NCBI GenBank assembly: GCA_013397075.1 | Contig: VWZS01002022.1 | Location: forward strand, 979,687 to 1,043,686 | Source: Rhabdornis inornatus | Taxonomy: Eukaryota; Chordata; Aves; Passeriformes; Rhabdornithidae | Length of the DNA: 64,000 nucleotides | Direction: 5' to 3' | In this document: piece by piece, positions 22,880 through 33,600 of the stretch | How the letters are laid out: the number at the start of each line of letters is the position of its first letter | Position numbering within the stretch: the stretch's first letter is position 1 | Made by a program: the position numbers and the translations under genes | The notes under the pieces: generated by a model | What the model was told of the DNA's origin: nothing | The model's database searches: none | What the model saw: only the letters and a program-made list of their open reading frames with translations

Positions 22880-23215
22880 TGAAGGAAAAGAGGGGCAGTG
22901 ATGCCCTGAGACTTTTATCACCTCCAAAAAGATGGATGGAAAGGTCATTTGCTGTAAAAACAGCTGGGAGGAAAAGGGAAGATAAATCGGCCCCTCCGGA
23001 CAGCCAGCCGCGTTTGGGGACAGGGGAACACAGCTCGCAGCCCCCGCTCCACCCCAGGTGTGTGGGTGGCGGTGCAGGACAGCCCCGATGTGTGGGCTGG
23101 CCCCGGTGCCAAAATGTCCCATGTCACCTTCCCCCGCGGCCGCCCTTATCTCCCGGCGGGTTTCTCCTGATAATCCCGGCGGATTGGAGGATTGAAGCCT
23201 GGCTGGAGGAGCAGG
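22880..23215. promoter_or_regulatory. Candidate GATA-bearing regulatory block, left of the LTR
   Basis: CpG-bearing sequence with GATA-core sites cttatc (23145-23150) and gataa (23169-23173), plus gataaatcgg near 22980. It is not repeat-like. Together with the block at 24160-24345 it flanks a solo LTR. A 261-codon plus-strand frame (22603-23388) crosses it and runs into the LTR, and is probably fortuitous. Confidence 0.35.
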
Positions 23216-23321
23216 TGGACCCAGGCAAGGCGTTTGTCAAGCTCAGCCCCCCCGAGCTACACCCAGCCCTTCTCCACTGCAGCACTCGGCTCTTCCCCGG
23301 CATGGGTGTCAGGGGAGTGGT

Positions 23322-23907
23322 TGTTTTCTTAAAAACAGCCGAGCAGTTATTGGTTGCTATAAAGTTGTTTATTGTAAAGGCACATTAGTCTCGAAAGGCA
23401 AAGAGTCACAAGCGTTAAAGACCATGTTAAAAGTTTTCAGGGTAGAGTCCTGAATAGAAGTAAAGTCCTAATTAGAAGTAGAAGCTGCTCCTGTTGAGAT
23501 TCCTGGAAGGCTGATGTTGCTGCCACAGCTCCTGTCTTCTTCTTTGGGCAATGATGATAGCAGTGAGGGGAGAGAAGAAAGAGAGAGCAAGAGCCAGTCT
23601 TTCTTTAATGCAGAGATTCTTAAATACAAATTACCCAATAAGTTAAACACACGAACCTGAACTATTTCTTCTTATTAGAATTCTAGTTTCTTAGCACACC
23701 AGGTTACCTATAAACTACACATATGGTCTATCTTGTTCTATTTTAAATATGTAAGTAATATTCTTTTGTATTCTTATATATTCTATTATTTTCTTTTATA
23801 TTATTTTCTCTTTTCTATTCTTTTCTATTCTATTCTTTTATATTCTTATAGCTTTATTATGTCTAAAACTATGTTTTTGGATCTTACATGGAAACTTGTT
23901 TCCAACA
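23322..23907 (-). mobile_element. Solo LTR of an endogenous retrovirus
   Basis: 586 bases with TGTT at one end and AACA at the other. The flanking 5-bp target-site duplications are gtggt (23317-23321) and gtagt (23908-23912), which differ by one base. On the minus strand a polyadenylation signal AATAAA lies at 23373-23368, which sets the orientation. The U3-side half is strikingly TTCTA/TTTTA-rich. There are no internal retroviral genes on either side, so it is a recombined solo LTR. A 5-bp duplication suits ERVL- or gamma-like more than alpharetroviral (6-bp) elements, but the family was not identified. Confidence 0.75.
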
Positions 23908-24159
23908 GTAGTATCTAGGACTATGTTTTTTAGCCTTCTCTAGAACTGGTTGATCTCTCACTGAGGAACTCAGAAAGGCATCGTTTTTCAGACTCCAGCA
24001 GTGGGTTTCACTCCAGCTCTTCCCAGCCTCAGGAACACCCTCCATTCCCAGCAGGAATAATCCCAGGCCATGTTCCCGATGCTCCTGCACCCCTCATCCT
24101 GCCTGGACACACCTCCCGCCTCCCCGTGGCTGTTTAGGCTTGGCCAGGCTCCTCTGTCA

Positions 24160-24345
24160 TGTTGGAAAGGGAAGCTTTTAGAAAGGGCCGATAAGGGCGG
24201 CTCCCCCGGGGTCACCCCGTGTCCCCGGGCGGGTCACAGGTCGCTTCCTCGCCCTGCGGTGCCTGATAATGAGTCCATCACGGCCGGAGGACGGAGACAG
24301 CATTTATCAGCTAACCCTGGGAAAATAAAGACGTGAAAATGCTCG
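24160..24345. promoter_or_regulatory. Candidate GATA-rich CpG regulatory block, right of the LTR
   Basis: Three GATA cores (gataa 24190-24194, gataa 24265-24269, ttatc 24304-24308) lie in a CpG-rich, non-repetitive block. It also contains a DR1-like nuclear-receptor motif, gggtca-c-aggtcg (24231-24243). GATA4/5/6 act in the heart with TBX5, so the motif content would suit a cardiac element. Activity is not shown. Confidence 0.4.
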
Positions 24346-24544
24346 TGCGCCAGGCTGGGAATCGAGCAGGGATGAGCCTTTTTGTTGGGTGGATGGAGAA
24401 TTTGGGGTTTAGGAGCTGATGGGGGTGGCAGAGAGGAAGGGGGTGGGGGAAATTGGGAAGCAGGGAGCAGTAGGAACAGAGGGCTGGGATCCCACATGGC
24501 TCCAGAGTGATGCTCCAGTGCTGGCTGAGGGCAAGTGGGGATGG

Positions 24545-24885
24545 CTGAGCTCATGGGATCGTTTAGATTGGAAAAACTCTGCAAGATTATCCAACTACAT
24601 CCTTCAGTGCCACATTCACCCCTCTTTTAAATTCCTTCAGCTTTGGTGAGTCCAGCACTGCCCTGAGCCAGTGCTTGACAACTCTTCCCATGAAGAAATT
24701 TTCCTTAATATCCAATCTGAATCTCCTCCAGTGCAACTTGAGGCTGTGTCCTCTCTGTCAGTTATTACCTGGGAGGAAAGACCAACCTCTGCCTGGCTCC
24801 AGCCTCTGCTCAGGGAGTTGTGGAGAGCAGGGAGCTCCTCCTGAGGCTCCTTTCCTCCAGGCTGAGCCCCCTCAGCTCGAGACCA
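24545..24885 (-). mobile_element. CR1 LINE fragment
   Basis: Plus-strand ctcttcccatgaagaaattt, tccttaatatccaatctga and ctcctccagtgcaacttga are the reverse complement of the conserved CR1 3' region. The element runs on into the region that includes ccaggctgagccccctcag. Confidence 0.85.
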
Positions 24886-25192
24886 GGATAGGCAGCAGGC
24901 AGGGAATGAATAGGGTGCCCATGTGCCAGAATACGGGGCTGAGGAGGTGCTGAGTCTTCCCAGGGAGCAAGTGAGCCTGGAGACTCATTGGAAAGATTTG
25001 CCAGAAAAATGAGGTGCCAGAAAAAGGAGGCATCACAGCCAGGGTGCCACCACAGCCTTCCCTCACCACACCTGGACTATTTGTGCTCCAGCACCAAGGA
25101 CAACCCAAGGAGCCTCACTTTTGTGAGGTTATGGAAGTGGCCAGAGGCTCCCCAAGCTGAGAAAGCAACCCTCAGGACTGGGATGCAGCTGC

Positions 25193-25238
25193 CCCATCCC
25201 CATCCCCATCCCATCCCCATCCCCATCCCCATCCCAAA
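25193..25238. repeat. CCCCAT hexanucleotide microsatellite
   Basis: About eight ccccat units with one unit shortened by a base. The minus strand (gggatgggg) meets the G-quadruplex pattern. Confidence 0.9.
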
Positions 25239-25684
25239 TGGGCAAAGCAGAGCTGACACCCAGGCTGGAGGGGGAAATTCGGAGAGGCAGCAGTGAGGGA
25301 CAGACAGTTGTGGGAGGGGACAGCACTGTCACTGCTCTGAGGCAGCACAGGGTGACAGGCCACTGCTGACACCTCAGCAGGGCCACACTCGGTGACAGCA
25401 GCACGGGGAGGGCCCGATGTGACAGGGGATGGCTGTGACACAAGGCCATGGGGCAGCCCCCACCAAGGACTTGCCACCAACCCTGGCTGAACCCTCTCCT
25501 CCACCTCACCTCCACCAGATGCATCTTGCAAATACTTTGAGAGACTGGGCAGGGGAATATTGGAAGCACCTGCCTGCCTTGGCCAGGAATCAAAGGGTGC
25601 TGGGATCCCTGCATGGCACAATTATCCCTGGGGAAATGCCACGTGTGGGAATGTAGGGCACCCTCTCTCCTCAGTGACCCTCTG

Positions 25685-25990
25685 TGGGAGCAGCACACAA
25701 TTAAAGCAAACGAGGCCAGATGGTTTATTAGCAATTACAAAGCTGGGAGCTGCCACTTTTCTCGTTCCAGCTCTGAGGCATCAGGAATAGGTTCATCTCA
25801 GAGTGTTTCACACACACTCCCTGGCAGCAGGGTGGGAGAGTTTGGATTTATTTGGGAATGCAGCACTTTGATACCACAGCAGTGAGTTTGGTGAGTGGAG
25901 AGATGGGATTGGAACAGATTGTGGCATTTATGAGGCAGATAAGGGAGAAATGGAAATTGTCACCTGCCTTAATAGTCATTTGTTTAGAAT
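25685..25990. promoter_or_regulatory. Candidate conserved non-coding element
   Basis: Non-repetitive and AT-richer than its flanks, with homeodomain cores (acacaattaaagc, ttattagcaattac) and a GATA core (cagataaggg). It ends where a CR1 tail begins. The conservation is inferred. Confidence 0.25.
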
Positions 25991-26060
25991 TATGGAGTCA
26001 TTAAGGTGGGAAAAGGCCTCCAAGATCATCAAATCCAGCCTTCAACCATGCCAGTTCTGG
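25990..26060 (-). mobile_element. CR1 LINE 3' end, short
   Basis: The plus strand aggtgggaaaaggcctcc followed by aagatcatcaaatccagcc is the reverse complement of the last 60 or so bases of CR1. Confidence 0.7.
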
Positions 26061-26940
26061 AATTTCAGCAGTGGGGGTCTCTGTTCTCTTTGGCCAGACC
26101 AGTGTGGTCGGGCACCACATTGCATCTCCCTTAGCATGGGTTTGGTGAGAGCAAACAGGACCTAGCAGCAAGTACCCCAGGGAGGAGAAACCTTCATTAG
26201 TGCAGTTCATTAGTGCCTGAAAATGTGCAAACCTGGGGCTGCTGTGTCACCTGGAGGATGATGATGAAGTCCAGTTCTGCAGAGGGATTTGCCAGGTCCC
26301 CACGTTTACAGAGCTGAATTCTCTGCATTTTTTTGCCTGTTCCTCTCAGATCTTTGCACCAGCACTGGGAGGTGACCTTGGACTTGACCAGGGTCCACCC
26401 TCCAAGCTGGAGAGCACAGCAGGATCCACAGAGAACTCCCAACGTTCAGCTCACCTCATGTCAGCTTAGCTGAGGCTGAACCCCTCTTGGGGAGTGTGCT
26501 GCAGCCTGGGCACTGATGCAGCATCCAGAGAGGAGCAGCCAGCCAGCAGCTCCAAAACAGAGTCCCTTCCTCTGCTGTACCCACCACACCTGCAGGGATA
26601 GTTTGGTTGCAAGAGGAGCTGTTATGTCCCTCTGGGCAGAGTGGAACTTCACTTTCCTCCCTCTCTTTGCCTTCAGCATCACTGCCCCCATGCCAGAGCA
26701 CCCGGCTGAGCTGGTGAGGCTGCCCCCACAGTGTTCCATCCTCCCCAGGGTCTGTAGCCTCCTCATGAGCCTCTCCCTGGACACCTCTGGCAGTTTATAT
26801 CCCGTGCTGGGCTTCCTCACTGCTGGGAGGGGGAATTGGAGACCTTTTGTGTTGCGTGAAGCGTTGCAGCAGAGCAAGCTGGTGAGAGGAGCAGAACAAG
26901 TTGTTCCAGCAGGGGAGAGCTCCAACCCCTTCTCCTCCTT
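26061..26940. other. Intergenic, nothing recognised
   Basis: GC-rich, no gene. A short segment (tttcagcagtggg near 26066 and gggcaccacattgca near 26110) has a looser echo at about 27657-27695, perhaps an old repeat. Confidence 0.5.
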
Positions 26941-27338
26941 CCACCCCAAAAAGAGACTCAAACCAGGGACCTTGTGCCACCAAACTCACAGAGCAGGGCA
27001 GGGACCTGCTGGCAGCCAGGGAAGGGATGTCTGAGCCAAAGAACGGGAGCCCTGTGACCTCCAGGTACCAACCCCCCCTCTTTATTCCTTGACTGCTGCT
27101 GGAATTCTCTGCAGCTGGAGGGATGGACAAGCAGGAATTGCTCCCTCAGCATCCCAGAGGAGGCAGGTCCCTGTCACTCACAGAGACCAGGACAGTGGCA
27201 GGAGGGTGCTGGGAGCCGGGAGCCAAACCACACTCAAGGGGAATGAGAAAATCCCAGCTCCAACCATCCTCCCTTCCCAGGGATGAACTTTTTCCTGCTC
27301 AGGACAAGCACCCCACACTTCCATACACTTCCAAACCT
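26941..27338. repeat. Direct repeat copy A (398 bp)
   Basis: Near-identical to 29704-30093 and in the same orientation. The first roughly 340 bases carry only a few substitutions, copy A has nine extra bases near 27270, and the last 30 bases diverge. No TG/CA termini or target duplications were found, so an LTR pair is not supported. Confidence 0.9.
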
Positions 27339-27924
27339 TGGCAGGCTCCCTGCACCATCCCCAGATGCTGACAAGTGGCACCAAGCTCCCTGCCCAGCCC
27401 AGCATCCAGGTAGGGCTGCAGAGGAGGCTCCCCACACTGCCCTGGACAGAACAAAGGTGTAGATTTGGTGAGGTCTGGTTTGTTCCAAGGTGGAAAAGAT
27501 GCTCCATGCAGGTAGATCAGCCCACAGGGAGAAGCTCCTGTGGTACCTGAGGTCCTGCATAGAAAGGGTTTGGAATTCCTTGAAGCAAATGCTGGCTGTG
27601 AGAGAGCACAGTGTGTTCTGTGCCCTCATGCTGTTTTCCCTAAACAAATCCCCTAATTTCAGCAGTGGTGGGCAGGCACCACATTGCACCTCACTTCCAT
27701 GTGTTTGGCAGGATAAAGAGCCCAGATTCCCCACTGCAGGAGGAGCCTCTGTGGCTGCAGTAGAGCCTGGCCAGGAAATGAGCAGAGACACCCAACCTCA
27801 CTTTTTAATTTATATTTTATTTTACTTAAGGATGGTGCTGCAACTGCAACTTTGCCTCCTGCAAAGGTTTATTTTTCTGCTGGCAAGGCTGGACGCTGGA
27901 GGCTGCCAGGCAAAGGGCTCTCCA

Positions 27925-28215
27925 AGCAAGGAACTACAAAGCAGGCTGACACCTCTAATGAATTACAGTAATACCAGCTCGGGGTGAACTCTAAAGTGCC
28001 TGTTTACACAATCACTGACCTCCCCTCACCCCCTCTCTGGGGCCAGGCCCCCCCTCCTTGATGGATCACAGCTGAATGGAGGCAGTCCCCGGTGTTTATC
28101 ATCTCCCAGCTCTGGGAAGGGAAGGAATAGCAGCACTTCCTGGCCACCACTGACCATTCAATACCCAACCAACACTTGCTCTGATAAATACCCCCTGCAA
28201 CTACCTATGAAAATC
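27925..28215. promoter_or_regulatory. Candidate conserved non-coding element
   Basis: Contains a perfect TAAT-GA-ATTA homeodomain palindrome (27956-27965) and two GATA cores (ttatc 28096-28100, gataa 28183-28187) in non-repetitive sequence. The motif content resembles developmental enhancers. No alignment was possible. Confidence 0.35.
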
Positions 28216-29254
28216 ACATTTTTGGTGGGAGGGCTCTGTGTACCGGGAAGAGGCTTTTGCAGCATCAGGCACTGGGACATACAGGCAAGGACACTCATGG
28301 AGCAGGACCCAGGGAGCAAGGACAGCCCCTGAGGCCCCCAGCCCCCAGTGCCCTGCAGGGATGCTGTTCTTGGCCAGGAAATCCTCTTTGGGGTGTCATT
28401 CTGATTTTTGGCCATTTTAGCACAGGAAATTTTCCATTTTTCCACAGTGTCCTGGTGCTCAAAAGCTGCCAGCTCCTGGGTCTCATGGGTCAGAGATTGC
28501 TCCCTCTGACAGGAGGGATCTGGCAGGATCAGTGCCAAGCTGGAGGGAACAGGTTCTTCAAGGAGCCATGAGTTCCTGAGGGTGGGAAATAGGTGTTTAG
28601 ATTAAAAAAAAAGAAAAAAACCCAATAAAGCAGCAGGTTTCTCCTGTCCCACCTGCAACACTTCCAGCCAGAGCTCCCCACAACCACCACAGGCAAATCA
28701 AACCCTGTCCAAATCAAACCCTGCTCTGGGTTTGCAGATGTGTCCCCAGCCCTCAGATGTCCCCAGCTGTGCTTGTGTCTGTGCCCAGCCCTTGCTCCCT
28801 CTCTGCAGGCAGAGCCTGGTGAGCACCACAAACCCTTCCCACCCATCCTTCATATCCAGGACACACATCCACGGGCATGGAACAGCACATCCATGGAAAA
28901 GGGACCACAGGAGCCCCTCAGTCCCCTCTCCTGCCCTGTGCCAGAGTCATGGCAGTGCTGGGGCTGGGAAGCAGCTGCAGCATCACCAGTGACAAGGCAA
29001 GGAGAGGTGCCATGGCAATTCCCAGTGTGTCCCAGCCCAAAAAGAAGAGTTTGTTGGGAGGATGCTCAGCTTGGAGCATCCAGTGGAGGAAGGGCAGTGC
29101 AGTGCCCTGTGCCACCGTCCCCCACTGCTCTCACACGTGCCTGTTTTAGCTCTGCAGCTGGGGACTGTGTTTAATACAGCCAAGCTTTCCTACTCAGAGG
29201 ATGAGAACTCCAGGGCTGGTCCCTGGAGTAGGCACTTCTCTGTTTCCCTGCTTG

Positions 29255-29480
29255 CCCTCCGCCCTCTTCGTTTTGTTCCAGAGTTATTTTTGGAAGTAAA
29301 AGCTTTTTTCTTTGCCCTTCCTCTGGCCCCCATCTCTCTGCCAGCCAAAATGGCATTTTAAGCCTTCTGCCCACCCAACCAGAAAAATGGTGGCTGAGGC
29401 AAGGTAGAGTTAAACCTTTCCATCCTTCTCGAATCATTAACTGCCCATCAAATCAGCTGCCCAGAGAGGAGCTCTCAAAA
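29255..29480. promoter_or_regulatory. Candidate conserved non-coding element
   Basis: Non-repetitive and AT-richer (gagttatttttggaagtaaa, ctcgaatcattaactgccc), with little drift towards repeat consensus. Low confidence. Confidence 0.25.
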
Positions 29481-29703
29481 GCCTCTGTGGGGACAACCTG
29501 CCCCCACCAGGGGGTTATGAGGGCAAGGAGTACCACAAGCCCCAAAGTGGGGTCTCACTCCATATCTCCTTCCCTCCAGCACTACAAAATCCGCTTGATT
29601 AATTCAGCATTGAAGTACTCCAGCTGCAGCCCCCACGGAGTACAAAATCCCAGCTGCACTCCAAGTCCTGCTCCCACCCAGAACTGGGTGAACCAAGAAG
29701 GTC

Positions 29704-30093
29704 CCACCCCAAAAAGAGACTCAAACCAGGGACCTTGTGCCACCAAACTCACAGAGCAGGGCAGGGACCTGCTGGCAGCCAGGGAAGGGATGTCTGAGCC
29801 AAAGAACAGGAGCCCTGTGACCTCCAGGTACCAACCCCCCCTCTTTATTCCTTGACTGCTGCTGGAATTCTCTGCAGCTGGAGGGATGGACAAGCAGGAA
29901 TTGCTCCCTCAGCATCCCAGAGGAGGCAGGTCCCTGTCACTCACAGAGACCAGGACAGTGGCAGGAGGGTGCTGGGAGCCGGGAGCCAAACCACACTCAA
30001 GGGGAATAAGAAAATCCCAGCTCCAACCATCCCAGGGATAAACTTTTTCCTGCTCAGGACAAGCACCCCAAAGAGCCATACACTTCCAAACCT
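29704..30093. repeat. Direct repeat copy B (390 bp)
   Basis: Second copy of the unit at 26941-27338, starting ccaccccaaaaagagac and ending cttccaaacct. The flanks are unrelated to those of copy A. Either a young interspersed repeat inserted twice or a local segmental duplication. Confidence 0.9.
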
Positions 30094-31169
30094 CCCCATT
30101 TCCCAGGAAAGCAGGCTGCTTGTCCCTCCTCCCCATGCTGGAGCACAGGGAATGGAATTGCCTGCAGCTTGAGGAATTTTCAGACCTCTAATGGACATCT
30201 GGGAGTGAAAAAGATTCCCAAAAGACACAAAGCCCATAAAAACCAGCAGCAAGGGGCCGGTCTGGACATGCAGAGAGCTCAGCATCCTCCTCACACCAGC
30301 CAGCATCAGGCACTCAGGCAAGGAACAACACATGCAGAGTTATTCCAGCCTCAGCTGGTCATCCAGGCACATCTCATCCCGAGTTATCTCCAAGCCTGGT
30401 GTTTAACATCCCCTGACAGACAGCCCTCTGCCTCCCGAGTGTTCCCAGAGCCTGGGATTTCTGGCTTCCCCGGCATCCCACAGCAGTGAGTTCATATTGG
30501 ATCCACTGTGTAGGAACAGGATGGGCCGAACTGAGCACCCCAAGAAAACCCATCCACAGCTGTGCTGCTCAGGGTGGCAGAAATTCTCACAGATCCCGAT
30601 TGGCACAAGGAGATAAAAACTGGCTTTTAGCCTCCTGCAGGACACCGGGGCTTCCTGGCTTAGCTCCATCCTCCCACCGCGGCTGAGCCCGAGCTGTGCC
30701 GGCGTTTCGGGCAGGAGATCTCCCAGGGGATGTCTCCCCATCCCATCCCAGCCGGGATTTGATGGGAATAGCTGGGCAGGCTCTGCTCTGATGGCACAGC
30801 CCCGGCAGGAGCCGCCACCACAAGGTGTCACCCGGCCCCTTCGCCCCGAGAGCCGCCGCTCCAGAGGGGCTGGGGCAGCCCCCGAGGGGTCCCTGGACAC
30901 TCTGGGGGTCCCCTCCACCCCGGCAACATCGGTGGGGACCAAATCGCATCCCAGGCTCGCTGTTGTCCCGTCTCCATGGCAACCACCCGGCTGCAGCATC
31001 CCTCATTGACCAGCGCTGGACCATGGGACGCTCGGCACAGCCCAGCCCTGAACCCCGTAGTGAAGGAGAATTATTCCTCCTTAAATCTTCATTTGCACGG
31101 AAAACTGCCACCCAGACTTTTTAGATAAAAAATAAGTTGTTTTCAGTCTCATAATTTTAAGCTTTCTAT
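30094..31169. other. Intergenic, CpG-bearing stretch
   Basis: From about 30650 to 31010 the CG density rises (ccaccgcggctgagcccg, cttcgccccgagagccgc), but no first exon, TATA element or recognisable reading frame accompanies it. It may be a small unmethylated island or GC-biased DNA. No transposon was recognised. Confidence 0.45.
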
Positions 31170-31305
31170 CTCAGGAGTGCAATAGAAGGGTTGGAAAGGA
31201 CCTTAAATATCTCATTCCAATCCCTGCCATGGGCAGGGACACTTCCATTATCCCAGTGTGCTCCAAACCCTGTCCAGCCTGGCCTTGGACACTGCCAGGG
31301 ATGGG
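31170..31305 (-). mobile_element. CR1 LINE 3' fragment
   Basis: gggttggaaaggaccttaaa, tgccatgggcagggacac and ctgtccagcctggccttgg on the plus strand are the reverse complement of the CR1 3' end. Confidence 0.85.
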
Positions 31306-32509
31306 ACAATAGCAGGTTCCTGTACAGGAAAATGTGCAGCTGAATTACCACAGAGGGGGTTGAGTGGAATTATCACAATTTACACCAGAACACCCTGGGC
31401 TGTCAAGTATATAAATCCAAAATTTAATTAAAGCACTGACTCAAGATATTTTGCTCCAAAGTAATTCAGTTGATTTAAACAAAACCCCTCAAAATCAAAA
31501 AACAAAAAACCTCAAAATCAAAGATAAAAAACAATTAAATGACAAGGTGTCTCCAAAGCAGACAAATGACAGGAAAACTCTGCAAACACTACAGGTGAAC
31601 AGTTTGGATTCAAGCAGAAATTTACTTTTCTCCACCAATATGCTGCAGCCTGGAGCTCCCACAGCATCCCCAGATTATCAGATTTTTATTTTTTCTGACT
31701 AAAAACACTGGTGAGAACTGCAAACCGTGCCAGCCTCGGTGTTAGCCCACAGTCCTTGGGCATTGTCTAACAACTCCTTTCCCTCCCCCAGCCCTGGCAG
31801 GGAGAAAAGGAGCTGCCAACAGGTAAAAGCCTCCGAGTGAAACACTGAAAGCACTGGGGGAGGACAAGAACACACAGGTCCTCTTCTGGTGACACAAAGA
31901 TGTTCAGCTCAAGTGACAGCAGCTGAGAACCAAGGGCAGCCCCTGCAGAGGAAGGACACCTCTGCAGAGGGTTCAGCCAGGCCAAATTTAATGTGAAAAT
32001 TTGTTTGTTTTTTGTACCCCCCACTAAGTCCACATGAGTTTTGTCCCAGCCGGGTGATCTCCAGGCTCAGGATTTCCACACTGCTGCCTGAGAGGAGAAG
32101 GGCTGGAGCTGAGGGAAGAATTTCAGTGTCCTGGATGGCTGTTTCTTGAGAAAACACCAGCACATCCAGCAAGTGAACAAGGCAGGGAGTGCCTGTGCCC
32201 TTGGCACACGGGGAATGCAGCTGGGCATTGTAAAATCCGAGTGCTTAATCCCTTTTTCCTGTACCACTCTCTCTCACAGCACCAACAGCACCACGGAGTG
32301 AGAGCCCCTCACTTGATGCTGGGAGGCAACAGCCCTTTCTTCTGCAGCCTAAAAGAGAAGGAATAGATCCCCAAAATTCAGGTTGGCTTTGTTTGAGGCA
32401 CCTTCCAGGAAATGTTGTTGTTCTTGGCTGCCCAGGGCCAGCCCAACCACACACGTCCAGGGAAAGATGGGAGCTGGGGACTGGGGACATTGCCCAGCAC
32501 ACACACAAT

Positions 32510-32750
32510 ATACTGAGTGCAAAGGGGCTTTCAAAAGTCATCAAACCCAGCTCCTGGCCCTGCACAGACACCCCAACAACCCCACCCTGTCCCTGGGAGT
32601 GTTGTCCCAACTCTTCTGGAGCTCTGGCAGCCTTGGGGCTGTCTCCATTCCCTGGGCCAGCACCCTCTGGGGGAAGAACCTTTCCTGAAATCCATCTTAA
32701 ACCTCCCTGACACAGCTCCAGCCATTCCCTGTGTCCTGCCACATCTCCTG
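32510..32750 (-). mobile_element. CR1 LINE fragment
   Basis: Plus-strand accccaacaaccccaccctg, ccctgggagtgttgtccc, ttggggctgtctccattccc and attccctgtgtcctgcc match the reverse complement of CR1 sequence several hundred bases from its 3' end. Confidence 0.75.
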
Positions 32751-33059
32751 GACTGCTCACCACCATAACATCCACAAGATCTCCAAAAGAGAAACCTCAA
32801 CAAGGATCCCAAAGTTACACACACAAGGCTTGGCTCATTGTCAGAACCAGCAGCATTTTGGCCAACTGCTCTTGTAGCAACAACCAAACCCTGTGGGATA
32901 ATCCCAGCCCTGGCTCTTTTCACACCTGACCTTCCCTTCAGCAATACATTAGCCTCTGTGCCCAGGCTGTTTGCTGCTGGAATTCTAAGAGGGATGCTGC
33001 TGAGTTTATTGCAGGAGCAGAGGGCTTGGCTCAGCAGGATCCCCGGGGGCTCCATCCCC

Positions 33060-33600
33060 TGCTGCTCTTTAGCTCTGCTTGCCGTGTTTAATGGACTGGG
33101 CTACAAAAAGCTCGGCTGTTGGGAGCCCCCACTGTGGCTTGTAAAAGCCAGCCCCAACAATGAGCTGCAAACTGGGCCGTGTGGCTTCCCTGCTCTGCTT
33201 CCCAAACAGGTTATTGCTTGTAAAAGCTCCTCGCTGGAAGCAGCAGCGCTCCGAGGGCGAGGCAATGAAGGCTTTTGAGATGTTCAATAAAAAGGCCCCC
33301 ACACTTGATTCCTTTCCCAAGGAATATTTGGTATTTGTTGCTCTGGGGTGCCTAGAAAGGAAGAAAATTACTGGCCCATTAACAACTGCCCCTTGGCCTG
33401 TTTCCCCAGATTTAAAACAATGCACTCAAAATTGGCAGTTGAGGCAGACTTAAACATTTGTTTTGCCTCGGATTATTTGCAACACCCTGTAAACTCAGGG
33501 GCTTTTCGCTCCCTGGCTGAGGGGATTTCTCCTATGCATTTTTCCATGTGTCTCCAACATATGGAGCAATAAAAAAAAAAAAGAAAAATCAAGCTCATAG
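33060..33600. promoter_or_regulatory. Strong candidate conserved non-coding element
   Basis: About 540 bases of complex, non-repetitive sequence with many short AT-rich runs embedded (gttcaataaaaaggcccc, aaggaatatttggtatttg, agatttaaaacaatgcac) and an NKX2-type site cacttga (33302-33308). It is among the blocks in this window least like repeat or GC-biased background. Confidence 0.45.

Noticed and set aside
22603..23388. 261-codon plus-strand open frame
   Set aside because: Proline- and glycine-rich low-complexity translation with no domain. It crosses a CpG block and ends inside the solo LTR, so it cannot be an ancestral gene. Chance frame in GC-rich DNA.
26941..30093. LTR pair enclosing a retroelement
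   Set aside because: The repeats lack TG/CA ends and target duplications, and the 2.37-kb interior has no reverse-transcriptase, gag or env-like frame.
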